Source: CAZGNZ01 sp964527215 | Lineage (GTDB): Bacteria > Fidelibacterota > Marinisomatia > SCGC-AAA003-L08 > JACNLC01 | Length of the DNA: 64,000 nt | Reading direction: 5' to 3' | Assembly (NCBI GenBank): GCA_964527215.1 | Contig: CAZGNZ010000021.1 | Coordinates: forward strand, 1 to 64,000 | Part shown: positions 52,519 through 61,505 of the stretch, piece after piece | Numbering within the stretch: the first letter of the stretch is position 1 | Layout: every line of letters starts with the position of its first letter | Notes under the pieces: generated by a model | Databases searched by the model: none | What the model was told of the DNA's origin: nothing | What the model saw: the letters and a program-made list of their open reading frames with translations, nothing else | Program-made: the position numbers and the translations under genes

Positions 52519-55080
52519 ATGAAACTTGTACAAAGGATGTTTATCACCGCAATGGTCTGCGGTCTGCTGTTCGGATACCGGGCTGCAGATGATGCCAGAC
52601 CGAACGCACGGAAGATCCGCACTGAACCGGATACAGCGCAGCTTGCCCGCGTCAACGGATCCCCGGGAATCATTCATACCTATGACCGCACAAACGGTTT
52701 GAATGTCACTCTGGTGGACTCATCCAAAAACGGCTATGGACTGATTGAGGGCGGAACTCGCCCCATATCTGTGACGGATGAGGGTTGGATAGTCGCTTAT
52801 CGTCAATGGGCCGGTGAAAATGGGTCCAGCGGACAGATAGGTGCAGCATTTTCCACCAACGGCGCAGACTGGACAACCTACACCAATCTTAACCCCGGGT
52901 TGGGATCAGCCCGTTTCCCAAGTGCCGTCGGCACCCCCGATTATCCCTATATATTCTGGAACGAACGTTCACCGGAGAACGGAAGACCATACTACATCTA
53001 CGATGAGTTTGGTTGGGATGGCGGGTCCTTTTCCACACCCATCGATGTTGATCTGCTGTGGAATGCAGAAAAAGATCGCTGGGTAGGTTCTCCGGTTTAT
53101 AATTACGACAGCAGCAACGATCTGATGTTTTTCAACATTGCCCTGAAAGACTGGACCGACGAGAATGGGTATGTTTTCCATTCCGAGGCCTATGACGACG
53201 GCTTTATTATCTTTGGTGAGGAACTTCTGGTGATCAATGTGGCTGCCGACCTGGAAGCGGGTGACGGTACCAGCACCTACTCATCCAGTGCCGTGATGGA
53301 CATCAACGATGACGGTATTGGATATGTTGCCATGTCAGCCTTTTTCCTAGGAGCCAACCAGGACCCGCCAGACAGCGATATCGCCAATGCACACACTGTG
53401 GTACTCAAACAAACCGAAAACTTCGGTGCCTCCTGGACCGGAGGACAGCTGGGTACCAATTACTTCTTTATTCCTGATGAAGTTTTCCAGCATATGATGG
53501 ATACCGGCGCGTACCCGCCTGTATATCACGACGAGTGTGACGGAGACGATCACTCGGAAGACCTTATCTTTGAAAGTCCCTTCTGTACCTATGATCTGGA
53601 CATCAAGGTGGACAGTGACGGCAATCCCCACATAATTGTCGGTATTCTGGGATCCATTGGCGAATTCGTGTATCCCGGCATTCCGGACAATGGGTTTTTC
53701 CACTTCTGGATTGACAAGGATTATTTGACGGAACCGGGTGAACCCATGACCGCCACAGGCTGGAATTATTCCAAGATCATGCCTGCCGGGCAGATGTGGC
53801 GCTGGGAAACCGCCGACGGCGACTCCTACTGGCAGAACACCTTCCCCAGCTTTACCATCAGTGAGGAAAATGAGGACATCATGTATGTGGTCATTGCCGG
53901 TCCAGATCCCGGTGACTTTGTGGTCACCGATGACGGCGGCACCCCCGATGATGAATGCGATGATCTGGGCCTGTTCCCGGAATGGAATCAGGAAGTGTTT
54001 GTCGTAAAATCCGAGGACGGCGGTGAAACCTGGTGGTGTCCCTACAATGCCACCAAGACTGTCCCCGATTGCTGGGTGGATGAAGAATCCGGCGAATATA
54101 ACTGTGCAGATGACGAAATCTGCAGCGATGGCGAAACCCTGGATGAACCCAGTGAAATCAGTGCGCATACCGGCATTGGAGCAACCAACAGCATCGTCCC
54201 GATTATCTATCAGCGTCCCGACTGGTGTTTCGGCAGCACCACCGGCGATATGGCTGGAATGGAGCACAAAAACCGGCTGTATATGGGCTGGGTGGAACTC
54301 ACGGATGAAGAATGCATCGATGAATGTGATGTGAGAGGGGATGCCAATTGTGACGGCACCTTGGATATTCTTGACATCATCTCGATACTGAACCACCTGC
54401 TGTACGGCAATGAATTATGTCAGTCACTCGAATGTATTGATTTCAACCTGGATCTCTCACTGGATATTCTGGACATCGTCGCCATTGTCAATTACATTCT
54501 CTATGGTCCGTCCAGAACACATTATGCATCAGAGGTTCAAATCAGTACCGCGGATTTCACTTTGTCTGCAGTTTCAGACGGCGTGGTCGGTGCATTGCAG
54601 ATTGATCTGATTCATGAACCGGGCTTCAGTCTTGATGTCACTGAATCTGCTCTGGTCCATGGCGCACGAATTGATGAAACACATACGACACTGATCATTG
54701 TGGGAGTTGAGAGCGGTGAGTTATTCACTGCCAATCAGGAATTCACAATTGAAAACACCATTGCTGCATCGGGTGATGGGTACATTAACGTTGAAATTTC
54801 CGATAATTACAATTTACTGAGCAGTTATCCCAATCCCTTTAATCCCGTTACAACCATTCATTACAGTACCAGTGCCGACGGCCCCGTGGAAATCACTATT
54901 TTCAATGTGTTGGGTCAGCCTGTGGCTCATCTGGTCAGCGAGTTTAGGCATGCAGGAACCTATCAGGTGCAGTGGTCAGGGCTGGACGACAATCAGTCGC
55001 CTGTGAGCTCCGGTGTCTATTTAGTGCGTCTACAGACTCAAATGGAGAATACATACAGTAAAATAACCTTAATGCGGTAA
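52519..55080 (+). CDS. Secreted BNR/propeller-like protein with dockerin-like and Por sorting domains
   Basis: 853 residues with a GAAGGAG ribosome site and a signal peptide (MKLVQRMFITAMVCGLLFG). The body up to ~600 has sialidase/BNR-like short motifs (AAFSTNGADWTTY, VKSEDGGETWWCP), suggesting a beta-propeller, with acidic loops and several Cys. Residues ~605-660 hold dockerin-like repeats (GDANCDGTLDILDIISILNHLLYG and the partner FNLDLSLDILDIVAIVNYIL, quoted in part). The C-terminal ~80 residues are a Por sorting domain with SSYPNPFNPVTTIHY and a final VYLVRL. Export is expected through Sec and the type IX system. The catalytic identity is unknown. Confidence 0.75.
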   Translation: MKLVQRMFITAMVCGLLFGYRAADDARPNARKIRTEPDTAQLARVNGSPGIIHTYDRTNGLNVTLVDSSKNGYGLIEGGTRPISVTDEGWIVAYRQWAGENGSSGQIGAAFSTNGADWTTYTNLNPGLGSARFPSAVGTPDYPYIFWNERSPENGRPYYIYDEFGWDGGSFSTPIDVDLLWNAEKDRWVGSPVYNYDSSNDLMFFNIALKDWTDENGYVFHSEAYDDGFIIFGEELLVINVAADLEAGDGTSTYSSSAVMDINDDGIGYVAMSAFFLGANQDPPDSDIANAHTVVLKQTENFGASWTGGQLGTNYFFIPDEVFQHMMDTGAYPPVYHDECDGDDHSEDLIFESPFCTYDLDIKVDSDGNPHIIVGILGSIGEFVYPGIPDNGFFHFWIDKDYLTEPGEPMTATGWNYSKIMPAGQMWRWETADGDSYWQNTFPSFTISEENEDIMYVVIAGPDPGDFVVTDDGGTPDDECDDLGLFPEWNQEVFVVKSEDGGETWWCPYNATKTVPDCWVDEESGEYNCADDEICSDGETLDEPSEISAHTGIGATNSIVPIIYQRPDWCFGSTTGDMAGMEHKNRLYMGWVELTDEECIDECDVRGDANCDGTLDILDIISILNHLLYGNELCQSLECIDFNLDLSLDILDIVAIVNYILYGPSRTHYASEVQISTADFTLSAVSDGVVGALQIDLIHEPGFSLDVTESALVHGARIDETHTTLIIVGVESGELFTANQEFTIENTIAASGDGYINVEISDNYNLLSSYPNPFNPVTTIHYSTSADGPVEITIFNVLGQPVAHLVSEFRHAGTYQVQWSGLDDNQSPVSSGVYLVRLQTQMENTYSKITLMR

Positions 55081-55094
55081 TGTCGACGCCTGAA

Positions 55095-55126
55095 GAGCTG
55101 GGGAACGGTTCGCTGTTCCCCGGCTC
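55095..55126 (+). terminator. Hairpin after the BNR-like secreted gene
   Basis: GAGCTGGGGAAC pairs with GTTCCCCGGCTC (12 bp with one G-U pair) around an 8-base loop, 14 bases after the stop. It lacks a T-run, so it may act as an mRNA 3' end or a terminator with a factor. Confidence 0.55.
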
Positions 55127-55152
55127 TCGACTAACTTAATCAAATGAAATGC

Positions 55153-55264
55153 AAAAAAGGTAAAAACCGGGAAACATTCGAAGAGACAGGTATTCCTATC
55201 CGGGAATTCCCGGCCCCCAAAACGGTTCCGAATGTTATATGAAGTTCCCGGTTTCAGCCTTTTC
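55153..55264 (+). ncRNA. Candidate structured RNA element, multi-stem
   Basis: Nested helices can be drawn by eye: AAAAGG (55155-55160) with CCTTTT (55258-55263); AAACCGGGAA (55164-55173) with TTCCCGGTTT (55245-55254), 10 perfect pairs; and ACATTCG (55174-55180) with CGAATGT (55229-55235). Inside lies a palindrome CCGGGAATTCCCGG (55200-55213). It matches no family I know. It could be the 5' leader of the TPR-GGDEF mRNA, a small RNA, or a palindromic repeat. Confidence 0.45.
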
Positions 55265-55410
55265 AATAGACCTCGCCGGTGACAGACTTACAACGACTCG
55301 ACACTCGGATCAATAAGTTTGAACCGGTGCTTCAATCGACGGAATTAGATTCCTCCTAAGGAACAACACACTGTTGTTCTCCCCTTCAAACACCTACTTC
55401 CAGAGGGTGG

Positions 55411-55440
55411 AATGGCCTGCATTGCGGGCCATTTCTTTTT
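55411..55440 (+). terminator. Intrinsic terminator 84 bases before the TPR-GGDEF gene
   Basis: AATGGCC (55411-55417) pairs with GGCCATT (55427-55433), and a T-rich run (CTTTTT) follows. The nearest upstream gene stops 331 bases earlier, so the hairpin either ends a long 3' region or a small RNA, or works as an attenuator for the downstream gene. Confidence 0.75.
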
Positions 55441-55523
55441 GTTTCCTGCCCCTATGAATTATAATTTCAGCAGCCGGACCAACCGGAGTATCCATCCAAT
55501 ACCATCCGCATTGAGGAGAAGGA

Positions 55524-57080
55524 ATGAACAAACTGGAATCCAGGGAGAATCAGTTGCAGAAGCTGCCGGACCCGGAACGACTTGAAGCACTGATCCACCT
55601 TGCCAAAGAATTCTGGTATATCTCACCGGATAAAAACATGATGTACAGCCGTGAAGCGCTTGAACTGGCCCGTAAGCTGGGTGATCCGGACGGAGAATCA
55701 CAAGCGCTGAACAGTATGGGCATCGCCTGCTTTCTTCAGGGAAAATACGATCAGGCGCTGGAGCTGTATCTCAATTGTCTGAAATTGTTAGAAAAGAATG
55801 ATATTACCGAGCGACTGTCTGCCAGCTTTAACAATATTGCGCTTGTTTACATAGAAATGGGCGATTTTGAAAAAGCAAATGAATATGCCGGTCAGTCAAT
55901 AGAAATTGCCCGCGATCAGTCTGATCAGCTGGGGGTTGCCAGGGGATGGAACAGCCTCGGCTACAATTGTCATAAAAAGGAATACCATTCTGAAGCCGTT
56001 ATGCATTTTCAACGGGCGCTGGACGTTTTTACCCGCCTGGAAGACCATCAGAACGCCGCAGCAACATTGAATAATATAGGGGAATCATACATCGCAAAGA
56101 GAGATTTCCAGAAAGCAATGGAATGTTTTCGAATGGTTCAGGAACTGGTGGAAGCCGATGGACTGGATGAACGGATTGCCTGGTGCGAGTATAATATCGG
56201 AACTGCATACATCGGTAAGGAAAATTATGAATTAGCGCTGGAATATCTGGAATCCAGTCTGCGAAATGCGAAAGCCATTAACCGCCTGGAACTGGTGCGC
56301 GACAATTATCTGGCTATTTCTGAAATGAAAGCAGCACAGAGTAACTTCGAGGAAGCGCTGGCATTTTACCGTTCAGGGATTGAAATAGATGATCAGATTC
56401 ATACGAAGGAAAGCGCTGACCGTATGGCGGAACTGCAGGCCCGGTTTGAAGTGGAGCGCAAAGAAAAAGAAGCCGAAATATTCCGTCTTCGAAATGTGGA
56501 ACTGGTGGAAGCCAACAGTAAGCTGCGGGAAGCCAACCGACAGATCAAAAAACAGAATATTGAACTGAGCATGGCGCAGAAAAAACTGGAGGAACTGGCC
56601 CGTACAGATCCACTCACAGGTTTGTCAAACCGACGGGATATGCTGGAACGGATAGAACATGAATTTCACCGCTGGAAACGCAGCAGGAAACCCTTTGCAC
56701 TGGTCCTGGCTGATATCGATTTTTTCAAGAAGGTCAATGATCAGTATGGTCATGACTGCGGTGACTCTGTCCTTACCGGGGCTGCAAAAATTTTCAGATC
56801 ATGCCTGAGAAAACAGGATTTGCTCTGCCGCTGGGGAGGTGAAGAGTTCATGATGCTGTTTCCTGAAACGGATGCCGGAGGCGGCTGTCTGGCGGCGGAA
56901 AATCTTAGAAAAGTTATGGAAAATCATTCGTTTACATACAGAGAGACGACTTTTTGTGTGACGGCAACATTTGGTGTCGCCCAGATTGACGGAAGCATCG
57001 AAGCGTGTATAAAATCGGCGGACGATGCACTGTATGCCGGAAAGAAAGACGGACGAAACCGGGTATCGACAATCGGTTAA
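55524..57080 (+). CDS. TPR-GGDEF diguanylate cyclase
   Basis: 518 residues with a GAGGAGAAGG ribosome site. TPR units fill ~25-290. A coiled coil (~300-355) contains EIFRLRNVEL. The GGDEF domain (~358-518) keeps the active-site GGEEF at 438-442 and the substrate strand LADIDFFKKVND. An inhibitory I-site RKQD (429-432) lies five residues before GGEEF, so product inhibition is expected. It should make cyclic di-GMP in the cytoplasm in response to a TPR-bound partner. The gene sits behind a structured leader-like region. A membrane histidine kinase gene starts 11 bases after its stop. Confidence 0.92.
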   Translation: MNKLESRENQLQKLPDPERLEALIHLAKEFWYISPDKNMMYSREALELARKLGDPDGESQALNSMGIACFLQGKYDQALELYLNCLKLLEKNDITERLSASFNNIALVYIEMGDFEKANEYAGQSIEIARDQSDQLGVARGWNSLGYNCHKKEYHSEAVMHFQRALDVFTRLEDHQNAAATLNNIGESYIAKRDFQKAMECFRMVQELVEADGLDERIAWCEYNIGTAYIGKENYELALEYLESSLRNAKAINRLELVRDNYLAISEMKAAQSNFEEALAFYRSGIEIDDQIHTKESADRMAELQARFEVERKEKEAEIFRLRNVELVEANSKLREANRQIKKQNIELSMAQKKLEELARTDPLTGLSNRRDMLERIEHEFHRWKRSRKPFALVLADIDFFKKVNDQYGHDCGDSVLTGAAKIFRSCLRKQDLLCRWGGEEFMMLFPETDAGGGCLAAENLRKVMENHSFTYRETTFCVTATFGVAQIDGSIEACIKSADDALYAGKKDGRNRVSTIG

Positions 57081-57091
57081 ATCGACAGACC

Positions 57092-58642
57092 ATGAGACTC
57101 CGAAACATCAGTATCATCCTGATTATTATTACTCTGCTGCCGGCGGTGTTTTATCTGGTGTATGAGTTCACGTCCCTGAATGAAAACGAACGGCTGCTGG
57201 ATGCCATTGTGGATGAACAACTGGATTTCATTTCTGCACGAATCAACCGATATTCGTGGGAAGGTGCCAGCCACTGGGCAGAATCGATTCCTGATTGCGG
57301 CGTTCAGCCGAATGAGGAGGAGATCGACCGAATGTTTGAATTTCTTCGGCAGAATACCGCAATACGAGGTTTTGTCGTATCGGATACAGCCGGAGTGCAT
57401 CCTTTCTCAATTATCCCGGATACAAGTGATGCAGACATAAACATCTCTGGATTTTCCCGATTTATTGCAGAAAACCACAATCTGGTGAATCGTCTTGTGT
57501 ATCGGAAAAATGTCGGATACACCAAAATTGAACCCATATTTATCAGCCGCAGCCGAAGCAGTTCAGATTCCAGTCTGGTTCTGTTGTTTGCAAATAAAAG
57601 TCAGTCAATGATGACGCTGAATTTTCTGATTCTGAACCCGGACCTGTTCATCCGGCAGCTGCTTGTGCCCGCCATTCAGGAATTTCCGGAGAGTGATGCG
57701 GTTCTCGGAATATTCAGGACCGGCCAACAGCAGCCAATGTATCAGACTGGTGAAATCAATTGGAAAACAATGCGGGTATCAAGAAAAATCTGGCTGTTTC
57801 CGGATCATGTCATGGGATTTCGCATCAGCGGAGTGGATGTTCACGATATGGCACGCAGCCGTTTCCGTCGCTCGGTAGTACTGGTGATATTTCTTGATCT
57901 GGTACTTATCGCCGGTGCCGTTCTGCTCTACAATAATTTCAAGGCGGAACATCGGCTGTCCCGAATGAAATCCGATTTTGTTTCCAATGTATCCCATGAA
58001 CTGCGAACCCCCATCGCGTCCATTCGAATGTATGCCGAGACCCTTTCCATGGACCGGGTGCCCACCGAAGAACGGAAACAGAAATATTATCAGATTATTG
58101 CCGCGGAATCGGAGCGCCTGACCCATCTCATCAATAATATTCTTGATTTTGCAAAAATTGAATCGCGCCGCAAGGAGTACCGTTTTAAACTGCAGGATCT
58201 CAATGCGCTGATTCGAAATGTTGCGGAAATGTATGAATACCGCATCGTTGATATGCAGTTCAATCTGGAAATGGAACTGTGCAGTCAGCCTCTGGAAGTA
58301 AATGCGGATGCCGACGCCATTGAAGAAGCCCTGATCAATCTTCTGGAAAATGCGGTGAAGTACAGTACGGATGACCGCCGGATTTTTATTCGGTCCGGTG
58401 AAATCGATCAGTGGAAGTTTGTGGAAATAGAGGACCGCGGTATGGGAATTCCGGCATCTGAGCACAAGCGCATATTCGAAAAATTTTATCGGATTTCCAC
58501 TGGACTGGTGCACAACACAAAGGGAAGCGGTTTGGGTCTGACACTGGTTCAATATACCATGAAAGCCCATCAGGGATATATCGAGCTGGACAGCACCCCC
58601 GGAATCGGCAGTCGGTTCAGGCTGCTGTTTCCCGGTAAATGA
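57092..58642 (+). CDS. Membrane sensor histidine kinase
   Basis: 516 residues. I chose the ATG at 57092 because the first helix starts there (MRLRNISIILIIITLLPAVF); the frame extends to 57005 across the end of the upstream GGDEF gene. Two membrane helices (7-26 and ~261-280) flank a ~230-residue periplasmic sensor of no recognised family. The kinase core has H302 in SNVSHELRTPIAS, N-box NLLENAVKYS, DRGMGIPASEH and GSGLGLTLVQYT. It should phosphorylate the OmpR-type regulator encoded 18 bases downstream. Together with the upstream gene it forms a compact GGDEF-kinase-regulator unit. Confidence 0.9.
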   Translation: MRLRNISIILIIITLLPAVFYLVYEFTSLNENERLLDAIVDEQLDFISARINRYSWEGASHWAESIPDCGVQPNEEEIDRMFEFLRQNTAIRGFVVSDTAGVHPFSIIPDTSDADINISGFSRFIAENHNLVNRLVYRKNVGYTKIEPIFISRSRSSSDSSLVLLFANKSQSMMTLNFLILNPDLFIRQLLVPAIQEFPESDAVLGIFRTGQQQPMYQTGEINWKTMRVSRKIWLFPDHVMGFRISGVDVHDMARSRFRRSVVLVIFLDLVLIAGAVLLYNNFKAEHRLSRMKSDFVSNVSHELRTPIASIRMYAETLSMDRVPTEERKQKYYQIIAAESERLTHLINNILDFAKIESRRKEYRFKLQDLNALIRNVAEMYEYRIVDMQFNLEMELCSQPLEVNADADAIEEALINLLENAVKYSTDDRRIFIRSGEIDQWKFVEIEDRGMGIPASEHKRIFEKFYRISTGLVHNTKGSGLGLTLVQYTMKAHQGYIELDSTPGIGSRFRLLFPGK

Positions 58643-58660
58643 CCGCGCAATGGAGGACAG

Positions 58661-59356
58661 ATGATCAGGATTCTAATCGTAGAGGATGAACTTCAGATGC
58701 AGCGCGGACTGAAGGATAATCTGGAGTATGAAGGCTATGATATCAGGGTGACGGACGATGGGATTGCTGCTGAAAAAATCATTTTAGAAGAGTCTTTTAA
58801 CCTGATCCTGTTGGATGTGATGCTGCCGGGGAAATCGGGATTTGACATTCTCAGTCAAATTCGACGACAGGGCATCACGACCCCGGTAATCATGCTTACT
58901 GCCAAGGGCGAGGAAATTGACCGTGTGCTGGGTCTGGAAATGGGAGCAGATGACTATATCACCAAACCATTCAGCCTGCGCGAGCTCCTGGCAAGAGTCA
59001 AGGCGGTGCTCAGACGGTATCCGGATGACCATGAAAGAGAAAGTCAGACCGTCACAATTGGCCGACTGAATATCTGCTTTCAAACCTATAATGCCGAACA
59101 TGATGGGGAACCGATTTCCATGTCATCCAAAGAATTTGATATTCTGAAATGCCTTTGGGAAGGGCGTAACCATACCGTCAGTCGGGATCATCTGCTGGAT
59201 AAGGTCTGGGGCTATGACAGCTCTGTAACCACCCGGACCGTGGATAACTTCATTCTGAAGCTGCGCAAACGGGTGGAGGTCAATCCGGCCAATCCGAAAA
59301 TCATTCTGACCATACACGGTATTGGATACAAGTTGATTTTACCAAATCAGGTCTGA
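58661..59356 (+). CDS. OmpR/PhoB-family response regulator
   Basis: 231 residues behind a GGAGG ribosome site. The receiver domain has acidic pocket E9/D10, phospho-acceptor D52 in LILLDVMLPG, and switch Lys in YITKPFS. A winged-helix DNA-binding domain follows (ISMSSKEFDILKCLWE, TRTVDNFILKLRKRVE, ILTIHGIGYKL). It works with the kinase immediately upstream. A pair of near-matching intergenic elements downstream (59738 and 63930) are candidate binding sites, but this is not shown. Confidence 0.95.
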   Translation: MIRILIVEDELQMQRGLKDNLEYEGYDIRVTDDGIAAEKIILEESFNLILLDVMLPGKSGFDILSQIRRQGITTPVIMLTAKGEEIDRVLGLEMGADDYITKPFSLRELLARVKAVLRRYPDDHERESQTVTIGRLNICFQTYNAEHDGEPISMSSKEFDILKCLWEGRNHTVSRDHLLDKVWGYDSSVTTRTVDNFILKLRKRVEVNPANPKIILTIHGIGYKLILPNQV

Positions 59357-59839
59357 TCGACAGAGTTGGGTGATTGGAAATTGGCGGCTGACCTGATCGA
59401 TAGATATGAATATTATTTATCAAAAAGCGAAACTTTCCCGGACGATGATGAATCCGGTCAATACAAGAACGTATCGACAGAAGACGGATTTCCAAAATAC
59501 TCGAAATACGATTCCACGTACTGTCCGGATCGCATTCACCCATTATTTTTTGTATGCCATAAAGAATAAGAACCCTGTTGGTTTCTTGAACGGGAAAAGC
59601 TTCACTGAAAGGATTTCGAAACGGAGGACGATTCATGGCTGTTATGCATCAAGCCACCTGCATCCTCTCTGCACAAAGTCCCGTGAATTGATCAGGCTGA
59701 AAAAACCATTTCCCAATAACCAATACCCATAGACCAATGACATTTTTTTACATCTTTTGACTCGGTGAAAACAACCGATAGCACGGAGGCAGCGTAATAT
59801 TCCTGTGGTGACATTGAAAAAAAACTTACAGGAGTTATC
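59357..59839. other. 483-base gap with a repeated intergenic element
   Basis: No gene is supported; a 108-codon frame at 59406-59732 is biased and has no ribosome site. Near the right end lies one copy of the TGACATTTTTTTACATC element (59738-59781), about 60 bases before the next start codon. The left part is ordinary-looking sequence. Confidence 0.5.
59738..59781 (+). repeat. Repeated intergenic element, copy 1
   Basis: The element reads TGACATTTTTTTACATC, TTTTGAC, then GAAAACAACCG. Its second copy at 63930-63970 matches at nearly every position of the first 24 bases and keeps GAAACAACCG. It lies 59 bases upstream of the small exported-protein gene at 59840. Confidence 0.6.
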
Positions 59840-60259
59840 ATGAAGAAATTATATTGGATTGTTTTTGTACTGGTTTTGACGGCGGCAGCTTTTACAATGG
59901 ACCAGGGACTGTCAAAGAAATACGAGGAACTGCGGTATGCGGTGATCAGCTTTGAATACGGTCTGTTCAGTGAAAGCAATGCGGTTATGGTGAGCAGTAT
60001 GAAAAACGCGGTTGTGTTTCATGCACAGAACCCGAATCACAGTTTTGAGAAAATTGCCGCCCGATTGGATTATCTGGTTATACGTGCTGCCGATCCGACC
60101 GTCCGTCATAAAGCCTATATTGCGTCTCTCTACTTTCAGCATCCTGAGTGGTTTTCCAAAACTGAACTGATCGAACTGGGTGAAACAGCTGAAAACATGG
60201 ACATCTTTTTTCAGGAGATGTTTTCCAGTATTGAAGAGAAAATGTTCGCAGCTGGATGA
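59840..60259 (+). CDS. Small exported or membrane-anchored protein, unknown family
   Basis: 139 residues behind an AGGAG ribosome site. An N-terminal hydrophobic segment (MKKLYWIVFVLVLTAAAFT) is a signal peptide or anchor. The remainder is helical, with a few conserved-looking patterns (YGLFSESNAVMVSSMKNAVVFH, IAARLDYLVIRAADP) but no Cys and no known motif. It resembles no family I can name. It follows a repeated intergenic element and precedes the GH2-like protein gene by about 150 bases. Confidence 0.6.
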   Translation: MKKLYWIVFVLVLTAAAFTMDQGLSKKYEELRYAVISFEYGLFSESNAVMVSSMKNAVVFHAQNPNHSFEKIAARLDYLVIRAADPTVRHKAYIASLYFQHPEWFSKTELIELGETAENMDIFFQEMFSSIEEKMFAAG

Positions 60260-60410
60260 TAAAAAGTGTCTTCAAGAACATGATCATCCCTGAACAGGCC
60301 TGACAACTGCAGAAACGAGACATGTTTTGTGATGAGAAGGAAGACTGAAATATCCAATCTGAATTTATTGTCCGGGATGCCCTGATGCCGGTACCAATGC
60401 CTGAAATACG

Positions 60411-61505
60411 ATGGGATTAATAATGATGCCAAAAAACTATTCCAGATTTCTGCTAATGACTGCCCTTATTGTATTTGCCGGGTTGACCAGACTGGGTGCA
60501 GAAAATCATTATCTGGATTTAAGAGGAAACTGGCTGTTTGAGATCGGTGACAATCCCCGATGGTCGGATGCATTCCTGAATGATGAACACTGGGAGAAAA
60601 TCAAGGTCCCGTCCAGCTGGGAAAATGAAGGTTTCCCAGGGTATGACGGCTATGCCTGGTACCGGCTGCATTTCTATCTGACAGAAGATACCCGCCCTCA
60701 AAATTACCGGCTGGAACTCGGAATGATCGATGATGTGGATGAAGTATATCTGAACGGCCAGCTGCTGGGGACTTCCGGAGGATTCCCGCCGCTATATGAG
60801 ACCCACTATAATCAATACCGCAATTATTTCGTACCGGTGACATTTCTGAATTTTGACCGTGAAAATGTACTGGCTGTCCGGGTCTTTGATGCAGAACAGG
60901 CCGGAGGACTGGTCAGCGGTCCGGTTCGGCTGTATCCGGCAAATCCGGAATTTTATCCTATTGCGGATTTATCCGGAGTCTGGAAGTTCAAAGCCGGAGA
61001 TAACGCGGAATACCGGAAGGAAACATATGATCACCAGGATTGGGATGAAATCATTGCACCGCTTGCCTGGGAAAACCAGGGATATGAAGAACTGGGCGGT
61101 TTTGCCTGGTATCGGAAAACTTTTCAGCTGCCGGATCAGCCAGCTGACCGGCACTTCATTGTTGTGATTGGCACCATTGACGATATGGACCAGACCTATT
61201 TGAACGGTCAGCTTATCGGCAGTACCGGTATGATGAAAAACGATCCGGGTGAAATTGAAATCAATCAAATTGATTATGCTCGGCTGAGGGCCTATTATGT
61301 AGCCCCTGAATCACTGAATTGGGGCGGCAGCAATGTTATTGCAGTAAGAGTGTATGACGGCCCGGAATGGGGTGGTATCGCCAGCGGTCCTCTGGGTATC
61401 ATCTCCAGGGAAAATTTCCAGTACTGGGAAAAGCACGGTCGTCACAGTGATCAGATAGAAGTTGACAGCTTCAAGGATCTCCTGAAATTGATTTTTGGGT
61501 ATTGA
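60411..61505 (+). CDS. Secreted protein with two GH2-like sugar-binding jelly rolls
   Basis: 364 residues. A signal peptide lies near the start (MALIVFAGLTRLGA region; internal ATGs at 60423 and 60426 are alternative starts, and no clear ribosome site decides). Two ~155-residue copies of a galactose-binding-type beta-sandwich follow: WLFEIGDNPRW...YAWYRLHFYL...VDEVYLNGQLLGTSG...VLAVRVFD and WKFKAGDNAEY...FAWYRKTFQLP...MDQTYLNGQLIGSTG...NVIAVRVYD. This is the sugar-binding (N-terminal) fold of GH2 enzymes and related proteins, but no catalytic TIM-barrel is present. It probably binds carbohydrate. Confidence 0.75.
   Translation: MGLIMMPKNYSRFLLMTALIVFAGLTRLGAENHYLDLRGNWLFEIGDNPRWSDAFLNDEHWEKIKVPSSWENEGFPGYDGYAWYRLHFYLTEDTRPQNYRLELGMIDDVDEVYLNGQLLGTSGGFPPLYETHYNQYRNYFVPVTFLNFDRENVLAVRVFDAEQAGGLVSGPVRLYPANPEFYPIADLSGVWKFKAGDNAEYRKETYDHQDWDEIIAPLAWENQGYEELGGFAWYRKTFQLPDQPADRHFIVVIGTIDDMDQTYLNGQLIGSTGMMKNDPGEIEINQIDYARLRAYYVAPESLNWGGSNVIAVRVYDGPEWGGIASGPLGIISRENFQYWEKHGRHSDQIEVDSFKDLLKLIFGY

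Larger units (their letters stand above)
55081..55523. other. 443-base gap, rich in predicted RNA structure
   Basis: From left to right: a hairpin directly after the secreted-protein stop (55095-55126), a large multi-stem element (55153-55264), a GAACAAC/GTTGTTC hairpin (55361-55379), and a terminator-like hairpin (55411-55440), all before the TPR-GGDEF gene. No coding frame is convincing. See the findings for a leader/attenuator reading. Confidence 0.55.

Noticed and set aside
59406..59732. 108-codon frame after the response regulator
   Set aside because: No ribosome site, composition unlike neighbouring genes and no known motif.
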